In this document: one piece after another, positions 22,923-30,891 of the stretch
Layout: every line of letters starts with the position of its first letter
Position numbering within the stretch: the stretch's first letter is position 1
Assembly (NCBI GenBank): GCA_015055965.1
Contig: SVHG01000014.1
Coordinates: forward strand, 1 to 60,668
Direction: 5' to 3'
Source of the DNA: Clostridiales bacterium
Lineage (GTDB): Bacteria; Bacillota; Clostridia; Christensenellales; Borkfalkiaceae
Length of the DNA: 60,668 bases
Program-made: the position numbers and the translations under genes
Notes under the pieces: model-generated
The model's input: only the letters and a program-made list of their open reading frames with translations
Database searches by the model: none
Told to the model about the DNA's origin: nothing

Positions 22923-23606
22923 TTATAATGAAACCTTTAAACCAACCTCGCCGGCATATAATAGCTCACCGCTAGATAGCTTTAACGCGCCGTTATTTAA
23001 AATATCTTCTGCAACTGCTTCGTAAACGACTTCCCCTTTTGTAACGGTAATTTTTTTGCCAAGCAGGGCGCTAAATTTCTTGTAATCTTCTATACTGCTA
23101 CCCGATACAAAGTTAAGCATTAAGGAAAGAAAAAAGCTTTCCACGCTAATTTCCTTACCAAGCGCCTGCTTTAAAGAAATAGCAATATCCTTAATTTCAT
23201 CCGCAATCTCATTATTAACGTTAATGCCAATACCAACCAAGGAATAATCCACCATATCCCCGCAAAAGCCGTTTTGAATGAGTATGCCGCAAATCTTTTT
23301 TCCGTTTACCCAAATATCGTTAGGCCATTTAATTTGCGGTTCAACGTTAAAGGCAAGCAAGGTTTTAACAACCGCCATAGCGCTATCTACCATTATAGAC
23401 CACGCATCCTTAACGGCTAGCCCCTCGTGAAAGGTAAGCTTAGATAAATATAGCCCGCCCTTTTGACTAATAAAGGAGCGCCCTTTAGTGCCTTTACCTG
23501 CCGTTTGCTCGTCTGCCCTAACTAAGGCGTCCTTTCTTTTTTTAAGATATTTTTTTATATATTCGTTGGTAGAATCAACCTTAGCTAAATGCTCAATAAT
23601 CATCAT
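22923..23606 (-). CDS. birA: Biotin-protein ligase (catalytic domain only)
   Basis: 227 residues without the N-terminal DNA-binding domain of group II BirA, so it should act only as the ligase that attaches biotin to carboxylases through biotinyl-AMP. The motifs are VDSTNEY (~10-16), the GKGTKGRSF glycine-rich loop (~38-46), KWPNDIWVNGKKICGIL (~95-111) and GIGINVN (~127-133). Its start overlaps the end of recX by 14 bp. Confidence 0.88.
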   Translation of the reverse strand: MMIIEHLAKVDSTNEYIKKYLKKRKDALVRADEQTAGKGTKGRSFISQKGGLYLSKLTFHEGLAVKDAWSIMVDSAMAVVKTLLAFNVEPQIKWPNDIWVNGKKICGILIQNGFCGDMVDYSLVGIGINVNNEIADEIKDIAISLKQALGKEISVESFFLSLMLNFVSGSSIEDYKKFSALLGKKITVTKGEVVYEAVAEDILNNGALKLSSGELLYAGEVGLKVSL

Positions 23607-24210
23607 CTACATCCTTAATACTTTTAATTGCGTTTTGCGCACTTTCGTAAGAAAAGCCTTTAGAGAGCAAATAGCGGTAACACTTTGCAAGGTTTTCCTT
23701 GGTAACTTCTTTAGAGCGCATATACTTTTTTGCAAGTTCTATTGAAGCGGGCTTTTCATCTATTTCCTCAACTGCGTTTTCCGCGGTAGCTTTATCTATT
23801 CCCTTAGCGCGAAGCTGAAGCTTAATAAGCATTTTCCCCTTATTCTTTTGGCTTTGCTTTGCATAGCTACTTGCAAAATCCTTATCGTCTGCAAAGCCGT
23901 ACCCTTCCAGCTTTTGCACCACCTTAAAGGCAACGGGATATAAATAGCCCTTTTTCATTAGGTAATCTATTATTTGCTTTTTAGTTTTTTTATACCTTGC
24001 AACGTAATTAAGCGCTATATCAAAGGCGGTAGAAAATTCGTTCTCTTCCTGAATCTCAGTTAGCCTTTCCGTGCTAATTTGCATATCTTGCTTTAAGCCG
24101 TATTTAAGCACTATAAGGTTATCTAAGGAACAAAAAAACTCGCCGTCTAAATATATATTACTACGCGATTTATTTTTAACGCAAACGGTTACTGAAGTTA
24201 CGGTTTTCAT
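23593..24210 (-). CDS. recX: RecX regulatory protein
   Basis: 205 residues. The three-helix repeats typical of RecX are seen, with A-x-x-Y-V/L and Y-L-x-x-K-G-[YF] patterns: ALNYVARYKKTKKQIIDYLM at ~65-84 and RYLLSKGFSYESAQNAI at ~180. RecX binds RecA filaments and limits recombination. The N-terminal ~60 residues form a beta-rich extension seen in many Bacillota RecX proteins. It is part of a yigZ-recX-birA cluster with 5-bp spacing and overlap. recA is not next to it. Confidence 0.82.
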   Translation of the reverse strand: MKTVTSVTVCVKNKSRSNIYLDGEFFCSLDNLIVLKYGLKQDMQISTERLTEIQEENEFSTAFDIALNYVARYKKTKKQIIDYLMKKGYLYPVAFKVVQKLEGYGFADDKDFASSYAKQSQKNKGKMLIKLQLRAKGIDKATAENAVEEIDEKPASIELAKKYMRSKEVTKENLAKCYRYLLSKGFSYESAQNAIKSIKDVDDDY

Positions 24211-24215
24211 AAGAA

Positions 24216-24845
24216 TTAATTCTCCTCAAACTCGTAAATAATATCGTTTAATCGCGCTATAGCCTGCTTTTTGTTATAAAAATTTTCAAACGCAGAAACA
24301 AAGCTATCACATTCTTCCTTTTTAACGGCAAAAAATACCGTAACCTTATCTGAATATTCTATGGAAAGATTTTTAGAATATTTTGGCATTTTAAAATTAG
24401 AAAATATCTTATAGTTTTCGTAAGAAAAATCCACGCGGAATTTACTGCAAAGCACGCATCTTGTAACGGTTGCGTTATTGCAAGCGCCGCTAGCTGCCTC
24501 TGAGTATGCGCGAACCAATCCACCAGCGCCAAGCTTAACACCGCCAAAATATCTTGTAACCACAACCGCAACGTTATAAAAGCCCTTATTTTTAAGCACG
24601 TTTAAAATAGGCATACCCGCAGTTCCCTGTGGCTCGCCGTCATCTGAATATCTAACGCGCTCTACACCGTCGTCGTAAACGATATATGCGTAACAGTTGT
24701 GTGTTGCAAGGGAATGTTCCTTTTTAACCGAATTAATAAAGCTCTTTGCTTCCTCTTCGCTGTTAACCTTAACAAGCTTTCCAATAAATTCTGAGCGCTT
24801 AATTTCAGTTGTAAAGTCACCCTTATCGGCAGTTAAAAATTCCAT
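24216..24845 (-). CDS. yigZ: YigZ/IMPACT family protein
   Basis: 209 residues. An N-terminal UPF0029 (IMPACT) domain contains SEFIGKLVKV, HNCYAYIV and the signature YSDDGEPQGTAGMPIL (~65-80), then TRYFGGVKLGAGGLVRAY. A C-terminal DUF1949 ferredoxin-like domain covers ~135-205. The family is widespread and may bind nucleic acid or ribosomes; its exact role is unclear. It is first gene of the yigZ-recX-birA group, downstream of tyrS with a hairpin between. Confidence 0.88.
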   Translation of the reverse strand: MEFLTADKGDFTTEIKRSEFIGKLVKVNSEEEAKSFINSVKKEHSLATHNCYAYIVYDDGVERVRYSDDGEPQGTAGMPILNVLKNKGFYNVAVVVTRYFGGVKLGAGGLVRAYSEAASGACNNATVTRCVLCSKFRVDFSYENYKIFSNFKMPKYSKNLSIEYSDKVTVFFAVKKEECDSFVSAFENFYNKKQAIARLNDIIYEFEEN

Positions 24846-24857
24846 ATTTTCCTATTA

Positions 24858-24892
24858 AAAAGTGGCGCTATAGCTTTATTAACGCCACTTTT
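24858..24892 (-). terminator. Conserved-loop hairpin, member I (tyrS terminator)
   Basis: AAAAGTGGCG (24858-24867) pairs perfectly with CGCCACTTTT (24883-24892) around a 15-nt loop CTATAGCTTTATTAA. The loop matches CTATAGGTCGATTAA at 12 of 15 positions, and the geometry (10-bp stem, 15-nt loop) equals that of the 28717 hairpin, though the stem sequence differs. Confidence 0.75.
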
Positions 24893-24903
24893 ACGTAATT
24901 TAA

Positions 24904-26118
24904 TTAAACTAATTTAACTCTAATATGAACCTTCTTTCCCTTATGAAGAACAAACTCGCCTTTAGCAATAACCTCTTCTGAAAGAGTCATACAAGCGGTG
25001 GTAACCTTTGCTTCATCAATAGAAACCGCGCCACCTTCTATAAGTCTTCTTGCTTCCCCTCTTGAAGGAGCAATTTTAGCGGTTACTAAAATTTCCGGGA
25101 TAAAGTTAATAGCCTTATCAATTTCTACGCAAGGCATATTAGCGCTATCGCCACCAAAAGCCGCCTTAGCCTGCTTTCTGCATTCTTCCGCCTTTTCTTC
25201 GCCGTGAACTAGCTTGGTAACCTCGTAAGCAAGTCTTTCCTTAGCAGCGTTAATGCGCTCGTCTTGATGAGCGGTAAGCTCTGCAATTTCATCTAAATCC
25301 ATAAAGGTTAATAGCTTCATACATTCAGCAACCTTAACGTCCTCTACGTTTCTAAAGTACTGATAGAATTCGTAAGGGGTGGTCTTGTTTTCATCAAGCC
25401 ATAAAGCGCCTTTAGCGGTTTTACCCATCTTCTTACCTTCGCTGTTTAATAAAAGCGTAAAGGTCATAGCGAACGCATCCTTACCCTCTTTACGGCGAAT
25501 AAGGTCTGCACCGGCAAGCATATTAGACCATTGATCGTTACCGCCAAGCTGAAGCTTACAACCGTACTTTTGTGATAAAACGTAGAAGTCGTAGCCCTGC
25601 ATTAACATATAGTTAAATTCAAGGAATGAAAGGCCCTTTTCCATTCTGGTTTTAAAGCAATCACAGGTAAGCATGTGGTTAACTGAGAAGTAAACGCCCA
25701 CGTCACGTAAAAAGTCAACGTAGTTAAGATTTAAAAGCCAATCTGCGTTGTTAACTAAAATTGCGGCGTTTTCGCCCTCAAAATCAATAAAGCGTGACAT
25801 TTGCTTTTTGAAGCATTCTACGTTATGAGCAATCGTTTCCTTAGTCATCATAGAACGCATATCGCTTCTACCGGAGGGATCGCCAATCATTGCAGTACCG
25901 CCACCGATTAAAGCAATAGGCTTATGCCCTGCTCTTTGCATGTGCGCCATAGCGATAATGGGAATATAGTGGCCGATATGTAAGCTGTCTGCAGTAGGGT
26001 CAAAGCCTACGTAGAAAGGAACGCTTTCTTCGCCAAGCATTTTGTATAAATCATCTTCGTAAACGGTTTGTTTAATAAATCCTCTTGCCTTAAGAGTATC
26101 AAAAACGTTGTTAGCCAT
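24904..26118 (-). CDS. tyrS: Tyrosyl-tRNA synthetase
   Basis: 404 residues of the TyrRZ/TyrS class I synthetase. The HIGH signature appears as LHIGHYIP (~46-53) and the KMSKS loop as KKMGKTAKGAL (~230). The tyrosine pocket includes YMLMQGYDF and GGNDQWSN. A C-terminal S4 RNA-binding domain spans ~340-404 (PSRGEARRLIEGGAVSID). No T-box leader is visible in the short gap upstream, so regulation through uncharged tRNA is not evident. Confidence 0.93.
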   Translation of the reverse strand: MANNVFDTLKARGFIKQTVYEDDLYKMLGEESVPFYVGFDPTADSLHIGHYIPIIAMAHMQRAGHKPIALIGGGTAMIGDPSGRSDMRSMMTKETIAHNVECFKKQMSRFIDFEGENAAILVNNADWLLNLNYVDFLRDVGVYFSVNHMLTCDCFKTRMEKGLSFLEFNYMLMQGYDFYVLSQKYGCKLQLGGNDQWSNMLAGADLIRRKEGKDAFAMTFTLLLNSEGKKMGKTAKGALWLDENKTTPYEFYQYFRNVEDVKVAECMKLLTFMDLDEIAELTAHQDERINAAKERLAYEVTKLVHGEEKAEECRKQAKAAFGGDSANMPCVEIDKAINFIPEILVTAKIAPSRGEARRLIEGGAVSIDEAKVTTACMTLSEEVIAKGEFVLHKGKKVHIRVKLV

Positions 26119-26187
26119 AGTTTCTCCTTATATATAACTGATATTTTTAACTAATTAAATAATAAAATTCATCTTCCTCAATAAGCG

Positions 26188-26673
26188 TTAGTCTATTGAT
26201 AGCTTTAACGCCTTAGAAAGTTTAACCGCGCGATATATTGCAACCCCAAACCAAAACAAATCTGTTAACGGCATAAGCAGTAACGCGCAGCCCACAAGCA
26301 CAGCATAACCATCAACACCTGCAAACAGTACGAATAATACAAATACGTACACACCAACGAAAGCGGAAAGTGCGGTAATTATACATGCAAAAATTGATGC
26401 CGTAACAATTGAAGTCTTGCTCCTTTTTGCCCTGCAGGAAAGCACACCAACAAGCACGTTAAGCGCCTTAACAAACACTGCAAATGTAACAATCACCGCA
26501 ATAATCATCGCCGCACATGTAATCGGAGCGATTAGCTCATCTGTGGCGTTATCATAGCCCACAAACGCCTTACTAAATATCCCCCAAGTCCTAATCACTT
26601 GAGTAAGTATCGCGCTGAAAGCCACTAAACTTAGAGATACGATAGTTATAATTTTAATTTTTTTGCCGTCCAT
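26188..26673 (-). CDS. Four-helix membrane protein of unknown function
   Basis: The start at 26673 (MDGKKIK) is chosen because GGAGG lies 6 nt before it; an in-frame upstream codon at 26694 has none. The product has 161 residues with four hydrophobic segments (~8-27, ~45-72, ~85-118, ~122-150) and a basic loop RAKRSKTS in the middle. No family is recognised. It lies upstream of tyrS in the same direction with a 69-bp gap. Confidence 0.6.
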   Translation of the reverse strand: MDGKKIKIITIVSLSLVAFSAILTQVIRTWGIFSKAFVGYDNATDELIAPITCAAMIIAVIVTFAVFVKALNVLVGVLSCRAKRSKTSIVTASIFACIITALSAFVGVYVFVLFVLFAGVDGYAVLVGCALLLMPLTDLFWFGVAIYRAVKLSKALKLSID

Positions 26674-26770
26674 AACAACCTCCAAAATATTCAAAAAAGA
26701 ATGAAAGAGTTATTTCCTATATAATATTAACATTTTTTTTGATAATTAGCAAATAAAAGGTTGAAAAATA

Positions 26771-26799
26771 TTGTAAATTAATAAAAATTGTGCTATAAT
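26771..26799 (+). promoter_or_regulatory. Promoter of the NifU-like/GGGtGRT pair
   Basis: TTGTAA, 17-bp spacer, TATAAT, 45 bp before ATG 26844. Confidence 0.6.
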
Positions 26800-26843
26800 T
26801 ACCCTTAGTTAAAACAAAATTCCATATATCGGAGGATAAAATT

Positions 26844-27536
26844 ATGAATTATTCCAAAGAAGTCGAACATATGGTTTGCGTTAAGCAAGGACCTAACCAC
26901 GGTCCTGCTCCCATTCCTGAAGAAGGCAGATGGGTGCAATCACGCGAAATTAAAGACATATGCGGACTAACCCACGGCATTGGCTGGTGCGCTCCTCAAC
27001 AAGGCGCGTGCAAGCTTACTTTAAACGTTAAGAACGGCGTTATTGAAGAAGCTTTAGTAGAAACTATCGGTTGCTCAGGTATGACTCACTCTGCAGCTAT
27101 GGCTTCTGAAATCCTTCCCGGTAAAACCATTCTTGAAGCTTTAAATACCGACCTTGTTTGTGACGCTATCAATACCGCTATGCGCGAATTATTCTTACAG
27201 ATCGTTTACGGCAGAACTCAATCTGCTTTCTCTGAAGACGGTCTACCCATTGGCGCTGGCTTAGAAGACTTAGGTAAAGGTTTACGTTCTCAAGTTGGTA
27301 CTATGTACGGAACTAAGCTTAAAGGTGCGCGCTATCTTGAAATGGCAGAAGGTTACGTTACCCGTCTTGCTTTAGATGAAGATATGCAAATCACCGGCTA
27401 TGAATTCGTATCTCTTGGCAAAATGACCGACTTTATTAAGCAAGGCTTAGAACCTAACGAGGCTTACAATAAAGCACGCGGTACTTACGGCAGATTCGAT
27501 GGCGCTTATAAGTATATCGATCCCCGTCACGAGTAG
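26844..27536 (+). CDS. NifU/IscU-like iron-sulfur scaffold-type protein
   Basis: 230 residues. The middle portion (~35-120) resembles the IscU/NifU N-terminal fold, with cysteines in DICGLTHGIGWCAP and GACKL and in ETIGCSGMTHSAAM; the last is like the G-C-x-A/G segment of scaffold proteins. An extra C-terminal part of ~100 residues is not seen in IscU. AGGAGG-type site before the ATG. It is always worth reading with the next gene, 13 bp away: this neighbour pair is known from many anaerobes, with no defined pathway. Possibly metal-cluster handling for the partner. Confidence 0.7.
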   Translation: MNYSKEVEHMVCVKQGPNHGPAPIPEEGRWVQSREIKDICGLTHGIGWCAPQQGACKLTLNVKNGVIEEALVETIGCSGMTHSAAMASEILPGKTILEALNTDLVCDAINTAMRELFLQIVYGRTQSAFSEDGLPIGAGLEDLGKGLRSQVGTMYGTKLKGARYLEMAEGYVTRLALDEDMQITGYEFVSLGKMTDFIKQGLEPNEAYNKARGTYGRFDGAYKYIDPRHE

Positions 27537-27549
27537 GAGGTAACTAAAC

Positions 27550-28548
27550 ATGGCATTATTTGAAAGTTATGAAAGACGTATAGATAAAATCAACGCTACC
27601 CTTAAGGAATACGGCATTTCTTCTGTTGAAGAATGCAGAGATATTTGCCTTGCTAAGGGTATTGACTGCGATAAAATCGTTCGCGAAACTCAACCTATCT
27701 GCTTCGAAAACGCAGTTTGGGCTTACACCGTTGGCGCTGCTATCGCTATTAAGAAAGGTTGCGTAAAGGCTGCTGACGCTGCTGCTGCTATCGGTATCGG
27801 TTTACAGTCATTCTGTATCCCCGGCTCTGTTGCAGAAAACAGAAAGGTTGGTCTTGGTCACGGTAACCTTGGCAAAATGCTTTTAAGTGAAGAAACTGAT
27901 TGCTTCTGCTTCCTTGCCGGTCACGAATCCTTCGCGGCTGCTGAAGGCGCAATCAAAATCGCTCTTAACGCTAACAAGGTAAGAGTTAAACCCTTAAGAG
28001 TTATTCTTAACGGCTTAGGCAAAGACGCTGCTATGATTATTTCTCGTATCAACGGCTTCACCTTCGTTGAAACTAAGTTTGATCCTTACACCGAAACGGT
28101 TGAAGTTGTTTACGAAAAGGCTTACTCTAACGGCCCCAGAGCTAACGTTAAGTGCTACGGCGCTGATAACGTTCCCGAAGGCGTTGCTATTATGAAGCTT
28201 GAAAAGGTTGGCGTTTCTATTACCGGTAACTCTACCAACCCCACTAGATTCCAACACCCCGTTGCCGGTACTTACAAAAAATGGTGTACCGAAAATGGCG
28301 TTGAATACTTCTCCGTTGCATCAGGCGGTGGCACGGGTAGAACCCTTCACCCCGACAACATGGCTGCAGGTCCTGCTTCTTACGGCATGACGGACACTAT
28401 GGGTAGAATGCACGGCGACGCTCAATTTGCAGGTAGCTCTTCAGTTCCTGCTCACGTAGAAATGATGGGTCTTATCGGTATGGGTAACAACCCCATGGTT
28501 GGCGCTACCGTTGCTGTTGCTGTTGCTGTTGAAGAAGCTAGCAAATAA
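27550..28548 (+). CDS. GGGtGRT protein
   Basis: 332 residues, ending with the eponymous ASGGGTGRTLHPDNMAAG segment (~255-272) followed by GMTDTMGRMHGDAQFAGS. The sequence is rich in short Gly/Ala helices with several conserved-looking cysteines (CRDIC at ~25, CFCFLAGHE at ~119). The family is named only for its motif, and its function is undetermined. AGGAGG precedes the ATG. The codon use is strongly biased, which suggests high expression. Operon with the NifU-like gene. Confidence 0.75.
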   Translation: MALFESYERRIDKINATLKEYGISSVEECRDICLAKGIDCDKIVRETQPICFENAVWAYTVGAAIAIKKGCVKAADAAAAIGIGLQSFCIPGSVAENRKVGLGHGNLGKMLLSEETDCFCFLAGHESFAAAEGAIKIALNANKVRVKPLRVILNGLGKDAAMIISRINGFTFVETKFDPYTETVEVVYEKAYSNGPRANVKCYGADNVPEGVAIMKLEKVGVSITGNSTNPTRFQHPVAGTYKKWCTENGVEYFSVASGGGTGRTLHPDNMAAGPASYGMTDTMGRMHGDAQFAGSSSVPAHVEMMGLIGMGNNPMVGATVAVAVAVEEASK

Positions 28549-28583
28549 TTCAATTAAAATTTAATCAAGTCATTCATCTGACA

Positions 28584-28688
28584 TATACCTCCTATGATTT
28601 TTTGTTGTGGTTGGCGAACCTACTTCATTATATCATAGGAGGTATACTTTTATCTACCAGATTTTAATTCCACCACTGCAAGTGGTGG
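28584..28688. mobile_element. Two palindromes resembling an IS200/IS605-type relic
   Basis: TATACCTCCTATGAT (28584-28598) is repeated inverted and exact as ATCATAGGAGGTATA (28632-28646), a 15-bp stem with a 33-nt loop. A second hairpin, CCACCACT/AGTGGTGG, lies at 28670-28688. No transposase frame is present. Paired subterminal hairpins recall the ends of IS200/IS605 elements or their non-autonomous derivatives. A compound terminator for the GGGtGRT gene is the alternative. Confidence 0.35.
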
Positions 28689-28716
28689 TTGTTTTACGCT
28701 AAAGGCTACATTGCAT

Positions 28717-28751
28717 AAAAGCCCCGCTATAAGTCGATTAACGGGGCTTTT
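28717..28751. terminator. Conserved-loop hairpin, member E
   Basis: AAAAGCCCCG (28717-28726) pairs perfectly with CGGGGCTTTT (28742-28751) around the 15-nt loop CTATAAGTCGATTAA. With A- and T-runs on both sides it can terminate both the GGGtGRT transcript and the ten-gene operon that ends at 28777. Confidence 0.85.
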
Positions 28752-28776
28752 GAAATAAATATGTATTTATTTAAAG

Positions 28777-29724
28777 TTAAAAAATAACTTGCAAACAAAT
28801 TGCAGTGATGCAACAAATCGTACTTATTAAATGCTTAATGGTAAACTTTTCCTTATATTTAACACAAGCAATTGCAATACTAAATAAAACCGCACCTGCT
28901 GCCGTTATAGTAAACTGAACGGGGGCTGCAACAAGCTGTGCAAGCTTTGTTTGTGGATACATACATATAGCAAAGCATATACCCAAATATAAGCCGTTTA
29001 AAAACAAATTTCCCTTTAATTGCACCTTGTTTTTCTTACACTTTTTAATCAATAAACTTGCAATTATTACCATTAAAGCAACAACCGCTTCAGTTGCATA
29101 TAAAATGAAGTAAAAGGTATTTCCACTACTGCTACCCGGTGTAAAAAACTGTTGCGTTTTAATAAGAAAATTTATTAAACCGTTTGTGATACAAGCAATT
29201 AAAGCATATATCAAATAACTATTTTTTTCAACCCATTTTAAAGCACTCTGTTTTCCGTTATCATTAAAAATTTCTTTTGTTTCTTCATTGTTGTTTGAAG
29301 TTTTTTCCTTCTTTTCGCAATTAATAAACACTATTAACGCAATCAACAACACAATACCTATAATCTGCAACAAAGAAACCTTTTCTTTAAGAAAAATCGC
29401 AGAGCAAATAATAGGAATGCAAAAATTCATATTAATTATGATAATAGAAATTGAAAACGAGCCTAATTTCAACGATTGCAAAAGCGCCATTACGCAGGCA
29501 ACGTGACAAATAGCTGCTACTAACGCGGTTAACACAGTAGGCAAATCAAAGGTGAAACCAGTAATAGCGCAAATTACACCATAAACCAATGCTAAAGGTG
29601 CCCCCAAGCCCAAAAATAGCCAAAAAGCATCCCATCGACTAGAAGCATCCCTAATATGATTTTTATAAAATATCGTTATTACAGAAGATGCTAAAATCGT
29701 TATAATAAATAATCCGGGAATCAT
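28777..29724 (-). CDS. EamA/DMT-family transporter, last gene of the glycan operon
   Basis: 315 residues with ten membrane segments in two EamA halves. A basic-acidic cytosolic loop (KKEKTSNNNEETKE, ~138-151) joins them. The start overlaps the stop of the oxidoreductase gene by 4 bp, so translation is coupled. Within this locus it could import or export a sugar or sugar-derived metabolite, but EamA proteins carry many substrates and none can be read from the sequence. Confidence 0.75.
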   Translation of the reverse strand: MIPGLFIITILASSVITIFYKNHIRDASSRWDAFWLFLGLGAPLALVYGVICAITGFTFDLPTVLTALVAAICHVACVMALLQSLKLGSFSISIIIINMNFCIPIICSAIFLKEKVSLLQIIGIVLLIALIVFINCEKKEKTSNNNEETKEIFNDNGKQSALKWVEKNSYLIYALIACITNGLINFLIKTQQFFTPGSSSGNTFYFILYATEAVVALMVIIASLLIKKCKKNKVQLKGNLFLNGLYLGICFAICMYPQTKLAQLVAAPVQFTITAAGAVLFSIAIACVKYKEKFTIKHLISTICCITAICLQVIF

Positions 29725-30881
29725 TTTTTTCTAAAATCAGGAACTTCTAATAAAGCTCCACCCATTTCGGCAGACTTTGCAGCTAAAATTGCAGGAGCAG
29801 CAGTTTCAACCGCTTTATAAACGTCCATAGGCGGTGTTTCATCTTTCAAAATTGCTTCAGCAAAATATTTTATAGGATATCCATCTGCACCACCGTGTTC
29901 ACTGTTGCGTATAAACTCATCCGCATCGGCATCTTCGCACTTCCATTCAGGACGCGCTTCCCAACCCTTTTCGGGGGTCCAAAATTTATTAGTATCTATT
30001 TCTGAACGACACCATTCAGCAGTAGCCTTATCCCCCCTAACGTGATACCAATGAGCATACGTATCGGTTTGATGGGGATGAGGAGACGTAAAACCTGCAC
30101 GAACGTTAAAAATAACGTCGTTTGAGTTATACATAATTGCCGATTCAATATCACATGCTTCAACTCCGTGCATAGTATAACTGCCCTTGCGCGTGCCTAT
30201 ACAGGAAACTCTTTCAATTCGCCCGCCAGTTATGCTTAATAACGGACTTAAAGTATGTGGTAGATATAAAATGGGATGCGCAAATATATTATAACGCCAA
30301 GAGCGAACAAAATTAGGATCTTTATCAAGATTGCTATTATTTGCATGCACATGTTCACCTGTTTTAACGTTGACAAATAAATCCCAAGTGGGTTCATAGT
30401 GCATATATTGACCTTCTACCATTAAAATTTTACCAAAAACGCCATTTTCTGCCATTTTGCGCCAATTTTGAATAAAATTCCAATATCTTGTTTGTTCTGC
30501 AAGTTGATATTTCATTCCCGTTTTTTCAACAGTGCTAACAAGCTTAAAGCAGTCTTCAAGCTTAGTGCAAACAGGAACCTCCGTCATAACGTGACAACCA
30601 CGTTCCATAGCATCGCAGGCATAATCAATTTGATGCGTAGGATCAATAGTAACCAATAATGCTTCAAAATTTTTCTCACGCATCATAGTTTCATAGTCAC
30701 GATATACTTTAACGCTTGCGCCATCCCTATATTTTTTATAAGTATTAGCAACGTCTTCAGCCATGCCCTCTGCTCTATCGCAAATTGCAGTTACTTCAAC
30801 GTCTTTATAACCGGCATAAGCCTTTAGCAGTGCCCCCGTTCTTGGTCCGGCACCTAAAACACCCATTTTTATTTTTGCCAT
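29721..30881 (-). CDS. Gfo/Idh/MocA-family oxidoreductase
   Basis: 386 residues. The N-terminal Rossmann fold has GVLGAGPRTGALL (~7-19) and the acidic-end strand VTAICDRAE (~30-38). EVPVCTK (~100-106) occupies the place of the family's EKP lysine motif, with the Lys shifted. The C-terminal alpha/beta domain includes ESAIMYNSNDVIFNVRAGF and HPHQTDTYAHWYHVRGDKATAE. These enzymes oxidise or reduce sugars and inositols with NAD(P). It is the only clear soluble sugar-converting enzyme in the operon, so it probably acts on the imported product. Confidence 0.8.
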   Translation of the reverse strand: MAKIKMGVLGAGPRTGALLKAYAGYKDVEVTAICDRAEGMAEDVANTYKKYRDGASVKVYRDYETMMREKNFEALLVTIDPTHQIDYACDAMERGCHVMTEVPVCTKLEDCFKLVSTVEKTGMKYQLAEQTRYWNFIQNWRKMAENGVFGKILMVEGQYMHYEPTWDLFVNVKTGEHVHANNSNLDKDPNFVRSWRYNIFAHPILYLPHTLSPLLSITGGRIERVSCIGTRKGSYTMHGVEACDIESAIMYNSNDVIFNVRAGFTSPHPHQTDTYAHWYHVRGDKATAEWCRSEIDTNKFWTPEKGWEARPEWKCEDADADEFIRNSEHGGADGYPIKYFAEAILKDETPPMDVYKAVETAAPAILAAKSAEMGGALLEVPDFRKK

Positions 30882-30891
30882 ATCATTCTCC

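Noticed and set aside
26119-26187. Possible T-box leader for tyrS
   Set aside because: tyrS is on the minus strand and its upstream gap (26119-26187) is only 69 bp; no specifier stem or T-box sequence is visible.
28632-28660. Strong AGGAGG site in the 3' arm of an inverted repeat
   Set aside because: No start codon or open frame follows at a usable distance, so it is not called as a hidden gene or riboswitch.
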